22,314 nt of DNA from assembly GCA_902477645.1 (NCBI GenBank), contig CABSIA010000033.1:1-22314 (forward strand), given 5' to 3'. The position numbers and the translations under genes were made by a program. This document shows, piece after piece, positions 15,353 through 22,107 of this stretch (position 1 is its first letter; the number at the start of each line of letters is the position of its first letter). The stretch is from an uncultured Prevotella sp. (GTDB lineage Bacteria; Bacteroidota; Bacteroidia; Bacteroidales; Bacteroidaceae). The notes under the pieces are model-generated. The model worked only from the letters and a program-made list of their open reading frames with translations. It was not told where the DNA came from and did not search any database.

Positions 15353-15620
15353 GTTGTCCTCCGTCGGGGGTGGCTTTAACCAATAGGGTATCGTTGTCGC
15401 AATCTATATTTATGCTGACAAGATGCAGGAAATTTCCCGATGTCTCGCCTTTTGTCCAAAGGCAGTTTCTCGACCTGCTCCAGAACGTCACCTTTCCTGT
15501 CGCTATTGTCTTTTCGTATGCCTCCTTGTTCATGTATCCCAACATCAGCACATTCTTTGTCTTTGCGTCCTGAATGATGGCTGGAACAAGTCCGTCCTGT
15601 TTTTCGAAATCTATGTTCAT
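15306..15620 (-). CDS. hisI: HisI half (phosphoribosyl-AMP cyclohydrolase), truncated
   Basis: Opens the purine ring of phosphoribosyl-AMP, the third step of histidine synthesis. Family features are intact up to about residue 88: FEKQDGLVPAIIQDA, VLMLGYMNKEAYEKT, WSRSRNCLWTKGETSGNFL, and the metal site DCDNDTLLVKATPDG. The protein should then continue with a CHTG...TCW segment holding two of the three zinc cysteines. Instead it runs into the HisE coding region in the wrong frame and ends in an unrelated tail (GQHGKSAIVYERATRLH). As written it should be inactive. I chose the ATG at 15620 (MNIDFEKQDG), 17 bases after hisF; the frame's first start at 15668 overlaps hisF and has no family support. 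Confidence 0.8.
   Translation of the reverse strand: MNIDFEKQDGLVPAIIQDAKTKNVLMLGYMNKEAYEKTIATGKVTFWSRSRNCLWTKGETSGNFLHLVSINIDCDNDTLLVKATPDGGQHGKSAIVYERATRLH
15357..15363 (-). other. Deletion junction in hisIE
   Basis: On the minus strand GACGGA (end of ATPDG) abuts GGACAAC (the linker EDNM). Between them relatives have about 12 codons with CHTG...TCW. The change of frame requires a loss of 2 modulo 3 bases, and 38 bases fits both the frame and the family length. GGA/GAG microhomology at the join makes the exact breakpoint uncertain. It could be a real mutation or an assembly error. Confidence 0.75.
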
Positions 15621-15637
15621 TTTCTTGATCTGTTCGT

Positions 15638-16399
15638 TTATCGTCTTACTTCCACTCCGTTTTTCCATAGGTATTCTTTCAATTCTCCAATTCCTATTTC
15701 TCCAAAGTGGAAAACGCTCGCAGCAAGTGCGGCATCGGCTTTTCCTTTTATGAAGGCATCTAAGAAATGCGCTTTTGTGCCGGCTCCTCCGCTCGCTATT
15801 ATGGGTATCGACAAGTTGTCTGCCAGCTTTGCCAAAGCATTGTTGGCAAAGCCCTGTTTCACTCCGTCGTGGTCCATGCTTGTGAAGAGTATCTCGCCGG
15901 CGCCACGTTCCTGAACCTCATGTGCCCAGTCGAAAAGTCCAAGTTCGACTCTCTCGCGTCCGCCTTTCACGTAGCAGTGCCATCCGTCTTCGTCAAATCG
16001 CGCGTCGATAGCACAAACGCATACCTGCGATCCGAACTTGCCGGCAATCTCGTCTATCAGCTTTGGATTTTTTATGGCGGCAGAGTTTACGCTCACCTTG
16101 TCTGCGCCGGCATTCAACAGACGGTCAACATCCTCAAGGCTGTTTATGCCTCCGCCAACGGTGAATGGAATATTTGTCTCCCGTGCCACTCTTGTCACCA
16201 TTTCTGTGAACGTCCGCCTGCCCTCAAACGACGCTGTGATGTCGAGAAACACCAGCTCGTCGGCACCCATTTCGCAATAAGCCTTGCCCAGCTCTACAGG
16301 GTCGCCGGCAGCCCTCAGGTTTACGAAATTTGTGCCCTTCACAGTCTCTCCGTCCTTCACGTCGAGACAGGGTATTATGCGTTTTGCTAAAGTTCCCAT
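15638..16399 (-). CDS. hisF: Imidazole glycerol phosphate synthase, cyclase subunit
   Basis: With HisH it makes imidazole glycerol phosphate and AICAR from PRFAR and ammonia. The 253 residues fit the usual (beta-alpha)8 barrel. The N-terminal strand RIIPCLDVKDGETVKG carries the catalytic Asp (D13). GADELVFLDITAS, FTVGGGINSLEDVDRLL and GADKVSVNSAAI follow, then CAIDARFDEDGWHCYVKGG with the second catalytic Asp, and IIASGGAGTKAHFLDAF binds phosphate. Its ATG overlaps the end of hisA by 13 bases, so the two are very probably translated in series. Confidence 0.97.
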   Translation of the reverse strand: MGTLAKRIIPCLDVKDGETVKGTNFVNLRAAGDPVELGKAYCEMGADELVFLDITASFEGRRTFTEMVTRVARETNIPFTVGGGINSLEDVDRLLNAGADKVSVNSAAIKNPKLIDEIAGKFGSQVCVCAIDARFDEDGWHCYVKGGRERVELGLFDWAHEVQERGAGEILFTSMDHDGVKQGFANNALAKLADNLSIPIIASGGAGTKAHFLDAFIKGKADAALAASVFHFGEIGIGELKEYLWKNGVEVRR

Positions 16400-17112
16400 A
16401 GCTTGTCAAAATCTATTTTTCCCTCATAAAACGCTTTTCCAAACACCACGGCTGGAATTCCGTTGTCGTCAAGCCGGCGGATATCGTCGTTGCTGCCTAC
16501 GCCTCCGCTTGCTATCAGATGCAATGCCGGATATGCCGCCATTATGTTGCGGTATAGCTCTACGGCAGGTCCCTGCAGTGTTCCGTCTTTTGAGATTTCC
16601 GTACACAGCACGTTAGTTACTCCGCGGTCTATATATTGCGCTAAAAAGGGCAGAAGCTCCTGTTCGGAGTCTTCTTTCCATCCGTTTATTGAAACTTTGC
16701 CGTTTCTCACGTCGGCACCCAATATGAGCTTGTCGGCTCCATAACAGGAGAGCCAGTCCAGAAACAGCTCTGGGCAGGTTACGGCAATGCTGCCTATTGT
16801 CACCATTTCGGCACCCGCGTCGAAAGCCTTGTCTATATCGTCCTGTGTTTTCAGTCCTCCGCCGAAATCAACCTTCAGTTTCGTAGCCGAGTTTATTTCT
16901 CTGAGCGTCTTTTCGTTTACGATATGGTGTGATTTTGCTCCGTCGAGGTCAACAACATGAAGCCGTGTGAGACCGAGGTTTTCAAAATGCCGCGCAACGT
17001 CAGCAGGGCTGTCGCTGTACACGGTCTTTTGTCCGTAGTCGCCTTTTGTCAGCCTCACGCATTTTCCGTCGATGATGTCGATTGCGGGTATGAGTTCTAT
17101 CTTATTCTTCAT
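16387..17112 (-). CDS. hisA: Phosphoribosylformimino-AICAR-P isomerase
   Basis: Isomerises ProFAR to PRFAR, the fourth step of histidine synthesis and the step before HisHF. The 241 residues form a half-barrel repeat protein like HisF: IELIPAIDIIDGKCVRLTKGDY with catalytic Asp (D12), HVVDLDGAKSH, VDFGGGLKTQDDIDKAFDAG, the second catalytic Asp in LILGADVRNG, and the phosphate-binding LIASGGVGSNDDIRRL. KCVRL and GDY favour HisA over HisF. It lies 16 bases after hisH and overlaps hisF by 13. Confidence 0.97.
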   Translation of the reverse strand: MKNKIELIPAIDIIDGKCVRLTKGDYGQKTVYSDSPADVARHFENLGLTRLHVVDLDGAKSHHIVNEKTLREINSATKLKVDFGGGLKTQDDIDKAFDAGAEMVTIGSIAVTCPELFLDWLSCYGADKLILGADVRNGKVSINGWKEDSEQELLPFLAQYIDRGVTNVLCTEISKDGTLQGPAVELYRNIMAAYPALHLIASGGVGSNDDIRRLDDNGIPAVVFGKAFYEGKIDFDKLWEL

Positions 17113-17128
17113 GTATTGTCCGTGCGTT

Positions 17129-17731
17129 TTAAAAATCCAGTTCGAGGAAGTTCCTTAAAATCTGCTCACCGGCTTTTCCGCTTTTCTCGGGATGAAACTG
17201 TGTGGCATAAAAGTTGTCCCGGTGCAGTGCTGCCGAGAATGGGACCGTGTAGTCTGCTGTGGCTATAGTCCATTGGCTTATAGGCACATAGTAGCTGTGG
17301 ATAAAGTAAACATACGTGTCGTTGTCCAAGCCTCTGAACAGCTTACAAGGCTTATCGCCAAGTTGTATTTTGTTCCATCCTATAGCTGGAACCTTGTCCT
17401 CGTGCCTGGTGGGGCGGAACCTCCTCACGTCCATTGGAAACAGACCGATGCACTCGGTGTCGCCCTCCTCGCTGTAGCTGCACATCAGCTGCTGGCCTAT
17501 GCAGATTCCAAGCACGGGCTGTGTGAGTTTTTTTATAATTTCGTCGAGCCGGTGCTTTCTTATGTATGCCATGGTGCTGCTTGCCTCTCCCTGTCCGGGA
17601 AACAGCACCCTGTCGGCACTCATCAGAGTCTCGGTGTCATCGGTGATGACGGGGTCAACGCCCAGTCTGCGCAGGGCGTTTACAACAGAATAAATGTTGC
17701 CGGCGTTGTATTTTACTATCGCTACTCTCAC
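17129..17731 (-). CDS. hisH: Imidazole glycerol phosphate synthase, glutaminase subunit
   Basis: Class I glutamine amidotransferase that supplies ammonia to HisF. The 200 residues show the nucleophile Cys in VLGICIGQQLM (C77), and His and Glu in TQFHPEKSG (H180, E182), with LFPGQGEASSTM at the substrate side. It starts with GTG at 17731. The N-terminus then reads VAIVKYNAGNI as in relatives, and there is no better upstream ATG. It is the first gene of the cluster, about 50 bases downstream of a clear promoter, and its leader can fold into a hairpin. hisG, hisD, hisC and hisB are not in the window. Confidence 0.96.
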   Translation of the reverse strand: MRVAIVKYNAGNIYSVVNALRRLGVDPVITDDTETLMSADRVLFPGQGEASSTMAYIRKHRLDEIIKKLTQPVLGICIGQQLMCSYSEEGDTECIGLFPMDVRRFRPTRHEDKVPAIGWNKIQLGDKPCKLFRGLDNDTYVYFIHSYYVPISQWTIATADYTVPFSAALHRDNFYATQFHPEKSGKAGEQILRNFLELDF

Positions 17732-17745
17732 GTTTTTCCGTTTTA

Positions 17746-17780
17746 GGTAATGGCCTGTAACACAACGTTACTTTATTACC
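17746..17780 (-). promoter_or_regulatory. Nested hairpin in the his operon leader
   Basis: Read on the minus strand, GGTAAT (17780-17775) pairs with ATTACC (17751-17746). Inside this, GTAAC (17771-17767) pairs with GTTAC (17761-17757) around a five-base loop. The predicted transcript start is at about 17780, so the fold would sit at the very 5' end of the mRNA. No His-codon leader peptide or T run was seen, so classical attenuation is not supported. Confidence 0.45.
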
Positions 17781-17784
17781 GATG

Positions 17785-17816
17785 CAAAGATACAAAATAA
17801 TATTGAAAGCAGGAAA
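17785..17816 (-). promoter_or_regulatory. Bacteroidota-type promoter of the his operon
   Basis: On the minus strand TTTC (17816-17813), a 20-base spacer and TATCTTTG (17792-17785) match TTTG-N19-21-TAnnTTTG with one mismatch. It lies just after a likely terminator of the FHA gene and is the only good promoter seen for the whole hisH-to-fbp run. Confidence 0.75.
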
Positions 17817-17825
17817 CACAAGGTA

Positions 17826-17860
17826 TAAAAATTACTATTGCCAATGCGGTACATGGCAAT
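17826..17860 (-). terminator. Probable terminator after the FHA gene
   Basis: On the minus strand ATTGCCATG pairs with CATTGGCAAT (one bulged base) around a five-base loop (plus 17837-17860). It is followed by AGTAATTTTTAT. It is 32 bases past the FHA stop codon and just upstream of the his promoter. The T tract is broken, so it is weaker than the others. Confidence 0.45.
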
Positions 17861-17892
17861 GTGTCAATGGTAAAATAATAAAAAGTATATTT

Positions 17893-18423
17893 TTATTCGT
17901 TATCATCCGACGCGCGCAAAATAATTGATGTTGCGCCGATGGTAAACAAAGCTCCGTCCTCGATTACTCTGCGCTCACGGTCGCCGAGTATCTCGTTGTC
18001 TACAAAGGTTCCGGTATAGCTTGGGCCGTCGCGGAGAATATATTTCAGGTTGCCTTTTTTGTCACAGCTTATGTTTATGACGCAGTGGGTCATGTCGATG
18101 CTCGGGTCGTTGGTCTCGATGGGGCAGTTTATGCCAGAGCCTTTCATGTAGCGGCCAATTACATTGTCGCCCATCTGCAGTGGAATAACCTGTTTGTAGT
18201 GGAATACGTTTTCGATGACTACAATAGAGCCGCATCCTTTCTCGTTTGCCAATTCATCGGGATTTTCCTCTTTCTGGCGGTTTTTGAGTTTAGACACGCC
18301 CATCCTGATGCCAAACTCCTTGCCGCAGTCCGGACACTGGAACACCAGTGACTGGCCTGCCTCGTATTTAGTCTCGTCGAAAGTTATGTAATTGTCACAT
18401 TTCGGGCATCTTACTCTTTTCAT
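17893..18423 (-). CDS. Zinc-ribbon and FHA domain protein
   Basis: Small cytoplasmic protein of 176 residues with two recognisable parts. The first is a zinc ribbon with CPKC and CPDC (C6, C9, C30, C33), like the MJ0042/'zinc-ribbon' motif. The second, at about 85-170, is a forkhead-associated fold with NVIGR (R91), PSIDMTHCVI (H113) and TGTFVDNEIL. FHA domains bind phosphothreonine peptides, so it could read out Ser/Thr phosphorylation or simply mediate assembly; no kinase gene is nearby. Its ATG lies four bases after the stop of the SPOR gene, so the two are co-transcribed and perhaps function together. The exact role is unknown. Confidence 0.85.
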   Translation of the reverse strand: MKRVRCPKCDNYITFDETKYEAGQSLVFQCPDCGKEFGIRMGVSKLKNRQKEENPDELANEKGCGSIVVIENVFHYKQVIPLQMGDNVIGRYMKGSGINCPIETNDPSIDMTHCVINISCDKKGNLKYILRDGPSYTGTFVDNEILGDRERRVIEDGALFTIGATSIILRASDDNE

Positions 18424-18427
18424 GTCG

Positions 18428-19447
18428 TCAATTTAATTTCGTAATCCAACCCTCTTTGAAAGGTTCATTGCCGTTGAGTCTGTTCAGTGCGTTGTAAGCC
18501 TTCTGCTTTGTGCTGTAGTTTCCGTAAACCACCTTTGCGCCATTTTGTCCCGCTACGGCACGTGCTTCGTCAAGACCCTGTTTCTTAAGGACTTCAGCGT
18601 AGTTTTCTGCATTTTTCCTGCCTACTTTTGATGCAAGTACAATGACGTAGCAGCTTGTGGCGGTGTTTTCCGAAACATCAGTTTTAGTTTCGGTCTTTGC
18701 GGCGGCTATAGAGTCACAGGTTTTCTTTATGTCAATTTTCTTGATGGCGGTTGTTCCCGTAACAACATCTTTCGGCATTATCTTGTCGAGCATGCCTGTG
18801 TCGATGCCTCTCCCTGCCGTTGCAGCGTCTGGGTTGTCAAGTGGGGCGGGTATCAGCAGGAATGCGATGACGGCGATGCATGCCACGGCAATGTTGCGCA
18901 GCAGGCTTACCTTGATGCTTACGGTTTTGTCCTCAGACTCATCATCAGAGTCGGCGATATCCACAATTCTCGCCTTTGGGCTGTCAGCGGTTTGCTTGCC
19001 GGCATTATCCGTCCCGGCTTTAACCATTGACAGGGGCTTGAATTCGAAGCTGCCAAGACCGTAAAGGTTTGGAGTGAGAATACCTGCCTCGCAAGGCTCA
19101 AAAACGTAGTTGCCGTCGGCGTTCAGAGATATTGTGCCGATGTTGTGTAGCTCATACAGGCCCTCGTTCTCAATTCTCTCTTTGATTTCTCTCACCTCGT
19201 CGGCAATTCTCTTTACTGCCTCTGGGTAGCTTATGTCGTAAGCCTCCACGTAAGACTGGGCAAGGAGGGAATCGTTCATTTTGAGTTTTGGATTGAAGCC
19301 AATGGTCCGCAATGGCGGGATAAACATGTTGTCTCTCTCGTCGAAGCGTGCGTCAGCATGATGCGCCATAAATCCCCCAAAATCAGGGACTATCACGCAG
19401 TCGTTGCCGAGCAGCAGTATTTCTATATGTCTTTCCAGTTCAATCAC
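18428..19447 (-). CDS. HU-like (CCDC81-type) and SPOR domain membrane protein
   Basis: The N-terminal 130 residues or so, with IELERHIEILLLGNDCVIVPDFGGFMAHH (read in two parts: IELERHIEILLL and NDCVIVPDFGGFMAHH), are the prokaryotic HU-like CCDC81 domain common in Bacteroidota. A membrane helix follows at about 183-203 (IAVACIAVIAFLLIP), then a linker and a C-terminal SPOR domain (SCYVIVLASKVGRKNAENYA to the end). SPOR domains bind peptidoglycan stripped of stem peptides at division sites. The frame opens with TTG at 19483, but that start lies inside the promoter. The GTG at 19447, giving 339 residues beginning at IELERH as in relatives, is preferred. Downstream is the FHA gene. Confidence 0.85.
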   Translation of the reverse strand: MIELERHIEILLLGNDCVIVPDFGGFMAHHADARFDERDNMFIPPLRTIGFNPKLKMNDSLLAQSYVEAYDISYPEAVKRIADEVREIKERIENEGLYELHNIGTISLNADGNYVFEPCEAGILTPNLYGLGSFEFKPLSMVKAGTDNAGKQTADSPKARIVDIADSDDESEDKTVSIKVSLLRNIAVACIAVIAFLLIPAPLDNPDAATAGRGIDTGMLDKIMPKDVVTGTTAIKKIDIKKTCDSIAAAKTETKTDVSENTATSCYVIVLASKVGRKNAENYAEVLKKQGLDEARAVAGQNGAKVVYGNYSTKQKAYNALNRLNGNEPFKEGWITKLN

Positions 19448-19452
19448 AAGTG

Positions 19453-19484
19453 CAAAGTTACCACTTTTTTTTGATGTCGCCAAG
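19453..19484 (-). promoter_or_regulatory. Bacteroidota-type promoter of the SPOR-FHA pair
   Basis: On the minus strand CTTG (19484-19481), 20 bases, then TAACTTTG (19460-19453) followed by CAC, as in the tRNA-Asp promoter. The expected transcript start is only a few bases before the GTG start codon at 19447, so the mRNA would be nearly leaderless. Confidence 0.65.
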
Positions 19485-19575
19485 TAATCTGGGGATATTT
19501 TTTACATACTGGGAAAATCAGTTTTGCATCAAAAGAGGGAACATGCAAAAAAATGCAGCATAATACACAAGCCAT

Positions 19576-19633
19576 CGCAACCGCTTGCGATGGCTTGTGC
19601 AACCGCTTGCAATAGCTAATGCAAGCGGTTGCA
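19576..19633. promoter_or_regulatory. Three LacI-operator-like palindromes at 22-base spacing
   Basis: Three 14-base sites share the form (T/C)GCAA-nCGn-TTGC(A/G), the usual LacI/PurR-family operator shape with a central CG. They are CGCAACCGCTTGCG (19576-19589), TGCAACCGCTTGCA (19598-19611) and TGCAAGCGGTTGCA (19620-19633). Their centres are exactly 22 bases apart, close to two helical turns. No LacI-family gene is in the window. They coincide with the stems of the hairpins, so an RNA role is the main alternative. Confidence 0.5.
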
Positions 19634-19640
19634 TTTTTTT
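19598..19640 (+). terminator. Terminator-like hairpin upstream of the TPR pair
   Basis: A 14-base perfect stem (19598-19611 with 19620-19633) is followed at once by seven T residues, a textbook intrinsic terminator on the plus strand. There is no known plus-strand gene in front of it. It would end a transcript coming from the divergent region, such as an unrecognised small RNA, or shield the downstream genes. Confidence 0.45.
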
Positions 19641-19795
19641 GCGGTGTACAAAACTGTTTTTTGAAAAAACAAATTCTGTGTCGGGAATTATAGAACTACT
19701 GCCGCAAAACTGCTGCCGCAAGAGCATAAAAACTCAAAACATGTAACCATTATCACAATAATTTACTGTGTGCGTCCGTTATATATTAATGTTAT

Positions 19796-20878
19796 ATGTT
19801 TTTTATTATGACAAAATTTAGTGTTTTCTGTAACATGTGCAATAGATTAACCGTCTTTCTGTTGGGCTTGTGTGCAACCGTTACGGTTTGTGCCCAAGGC
19901 ATGAGCAACCGGAATAAGGCTAAGGCCCTGAACCGTCAGGCTGTTCTTCTGGTCTCGGAACTTCGGTCGACAGCCGATTCTGTACTTTATTACCAAAAAG
20001 TACAGAAAGCGGTGAAGATGGCACTGCTGAGCGACCACTACGACAGCAAGCCGGATGGGAAAAAGGCTAACGGAAAATACAGAAAGTCGAACAGACATAT
20101 CGTGGTGTCGCTGTATGACACGCTTGCCGACGGTGCGATGTTTTTTTATTCCGGCAGCAACAATGCCAGTGCAAAAGACTGTTTTACGCTCTGCATGGAT
20201 GTCTCGGCAAGCAGCTTGTTTGCAGGTGTAGATGACCGGGAAAGAGGAAAAGTCGCATATTACGCATCGCTTCTGGCGCTTGGTGAGCGTGAGTTTGCAA
20301 ATGCCGCGAGGTATGCGGATGTGGCTAAGAAAGACCCGTGTTATGCAAAGGAGGCTACGGAGATTAAGATTGCCTGCATGAAAGAAAATCTTGTTACACG
20401 GGCTGACTCGGTAATTTTTTTTAAAGAGCTGCGGAATTTCTATTCGCTCGACCCGAATAACCGGACTTGTTTTAAGTTGCTGATGGAGCATTTTGCCTGT
20501 CCTGGACATGAGCATGAGATGGAGGTTTTTGCTGACAGCGAGATTAAAAAAGACAGCACCGACAAACTTGCATGGGTGCTGAAGGGCGAGGCACTGATGA
20601 TGGGCGGGAAATGGACCGCCGCCATCGCCGCATATACCGCCGCCGTACGGATAGACTCGTTGTTTGTGGAGGCGGTCTACAATCTGGGTATCTGCTATTG
20701 CGCACAGGCACAGCATTCGAGAAAAGTGGAAGATTTGGAAGCGGGTGCCGGATATTTGGAGAAAGCCAGCCGTTTAGACCCAGGCGGCAACGTTGTGGGG
20801 TGGCGCATTCCTCTGGAACAGGCAAACGCCATTTTAAACGAATACAGGATAAAAGAAAGGAAAACTGAAAATGATTAG
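19796..20878 (+). CDS. Secreted TPR-like protein of unknown function
   Basis: I do not recognise a named family. The 360-residue protein has an N-terminal signal peptide (LTVFLLGLCATVTVCAQG, cleavage probably after CAQ), so it should be periplasmic or outer-membrane associated. The rest is helical. A TPR-like pair is visible at about 255-295 (KLAWVLKGEALMMGGKWTAA and AVRIDSLFVEAVYNLGICYC). Starts at 19796 and 19808 are both possible. Its end overlaps the next gene by eight bases. A block around residues 85-130 (GKYRK, then LADGAMFFYSG, then a Cys-rich helix and SSLF) resembles the corresponding part of that next gene, so the two look like diverged duplicates. Confidence 0.8.
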   Translation: MFFIMTKFSVFCNMCNRLTVFLLGLCATVTVCAQGMSNRNKAKALNRQAVLLVSELRSTADSVLYYQKVQKAVKMALLSDHYDSKPDGKKANGKYRKSNRHIVVSLYDTLADGAMFFYSGSNNASAKDCFTLCMDVSASSLFAGVDDRERGKVAYYASLLALGEREFANAARYADVAKKDPCYAKEATEIKIACMKENLVTRADSVIFFKELRNFYSLDPNNRTCFKLLMEHFACPGHEHEMEVFADSEIKKDSTDKLAWVLKGEALMMGGKWTAAIAAYTAAVRIDSLFVEAVYNLGICYCAQAQHSRKVEDLEAGAGYLEKASRLDPGGNVVGWRIPLEQANAILNEYRIKERKTEND

Positions 20879-22076
20879 AAAAATTATATTTTCCTTGGTG
20901 TTTGCGCTTGTTACAACGGCAGGCATGGCACAGAAAAAGGAAATATCGCAAGCCCGCGCAAACGTCAAGTCTGGCAATAATCTGGAGCAGGCAGAGAATT
21001 CTATGAGAAAACTTCTTGAAGATTCGGCAAATGCGGATAACAAGAAGATTTGGCTCACAATGTTCGATGCCATCAAGAAACAATACGACCAGGGAAATGA
21101 GAAGCTGTACCTTAAGCAAAAATACGACACGGCATCGCTTTTCAACATCGCCCACCGTTTGTTCACAGAAATGGAGCGCTTCGACTCTGTTGACGCGCGG
21201 CCCGACAAAAACGGAAAGGTAAGACCTGAATACAGAAAAAAGCATTCTGAGTTACTTAACACCCTGCGTCCAAACCTGTATCAGGGTGCAATGTTCCATA
21301 TCGGAAAGGGCAAGTACGCAGAGGCATACGAGTGTCTGTCGACATATATAGAGTGTGCCAATTCCCCGTTGTTCAGAAACTATAATTATTTGGAAAAGGA
21401 CACCCTGATGCCGAAGGCGGCGTATTGGGCTACCTATTGCGGATATAAGCTGAAAGACCCGCGCAAAACCCTGCACAACACATATATCGCACTGAAGGAA
21501 AAGGCGCACATAGAGCCTATGTTGCAATACCTTTCGGCAACATATCTGCTCGAAGCCGACACCGTGAGGTATCTGGAGGCTTTGACTGAGGGATTCAACA
21601 GGTATGCCACAAATCCGTATTTCTATTCCCGGCTTGTAGACTACTATTCGTCGAAAGGTGACTGGAGCAAGGCTCTCGATGTTACAGACACCGCACTGAA
21701 GGCAAATGCCGACAACCAGAGGCTGCTCACTGCTAAATCGACCATTCTGCTGAACCTTTTGCGATATGATGAGTGTCTGATGCTGTGTGAGAAAATGCTC
21801 GCCGCCAACGACAGCCTGCCTATTGTAAATCTCAATGCAGGTCTGGCATGCTTCAACAAGGCAGTGTCGATGGATGTCAGGGGCAAGCGCAACAGATATA
21901 AGAAAGAAATTTTACAACTCTATGAGCAGGCATTTCCATATCTTGAGAAAGCAAGAGTCTTGTTGCCCGGCTACAAAGACAAATGGGCGTTGCCGCTGTA
22001 TACCATATATCTGAACCTGAACAAGGGTGAGGAGTTTGAGGAGATTGACAAATTGATTAAAGACGGAGCAAACTGA
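20871..22076 (+). CDS. Secreted TPR-like protein, related to its upstream neighbour
   Basis: A 401-residue protein with a signal peptide (MIRKIIFSLVFALVTTAGMA, then QKKE), predicted periplasmic or envelope-bound. The body is a helical repeat protein. Clear TPR-like helices occur at about 260-350, such as GDWSKALDVTDTALKANADN and RYDECLMLCEKMLAANDSLP, then YEQAFPYLEKARVLLPGY. It lacks enzyme motifs, so it is more likely a scaffold or assembly factor. Its start lies eight bases inside the previous gene, so translation is probably coupled. Resemblance to that gene is clearest around PEYRKKHSELL and NLYQGAMFHIGKGKYAEAYE. A DEAD-box helicase gene follows after 31 bases. Confidence 0.82.
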   Translation: MIRKIIFSLVFALVTTAGMAQKKEISQARANVKSGNNLEQAENSMRKLLEDSANADNKKIWLTMFDAIKKQYDQGNEKLYLKQKYDTASLFNIAHRLFTEMERFDSVDARPDKNGKVRPEYRKKHSELLNTLRPNLYQGAMFHIGKGKYAEAYECLSTYIECANSPLFRNYNYLEKDTLMPKAAYWATYCGYKLKDPRKTLHNTYIALKEKAHIEPMLQYLSATYLLEADTVRYLEALTEGFNRYATNPYFYSRLVDYYSSKGDWSKALDVTDTALKANADNQRLLTAKSTILLNLLRYDECLMLCEKMLAANDSLPIVNLNAGLACFNKAVSMDVRGKRNRYKKEILQLYEQAFPYLEKARVLLPGYKDKWALPLYTIYLNLNKGEEFEEIDKLIKDGAN

Positions 22077-22107
22077 TAGCTCTGCCCGTAAATGTTTTTT
22101 TATAAAT

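Larger units (their letters stand above)
19545..19642. repeat. 98-base palindromic element with nested hairpins
   Basis: This lies in the 348-base gap between divergent genes (19448-19795). Outer arms GCAAAAAAATGCA (19545-19557) and TGCATTTTTTTGC (19630-19642) are exact 13-base inverted repeats. Inside are a 15-base perfect hairpin (19566-19580 with 19585-19599, loop CCGC) and a 14-base perfect hairpin (19598-19611 with 19620-19633, loop of eight). The second hairpin shares TGCA with the right outer arm, so the folds compete. The remaining 150 bases or so, up to 19795, hold only a repeated CTGCCGCAA (19699 and 19713) and no clear promoter. Confidence 0.85.

Noticed and set aside
19576..19642. 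CRISPR-like array (repeats at regular spacing)
   Set aside because: Only three 12-14 base units with 10-base, partly similar spacers and no cas genes; palindromic operators or an RNA hairpin fit better.
19518..19727. A 69-codon minus-strand open frame in the divergent intergenic region
   Set aside because: It runs across the palindromic element, has no domain or start signal, and is explained by chance.
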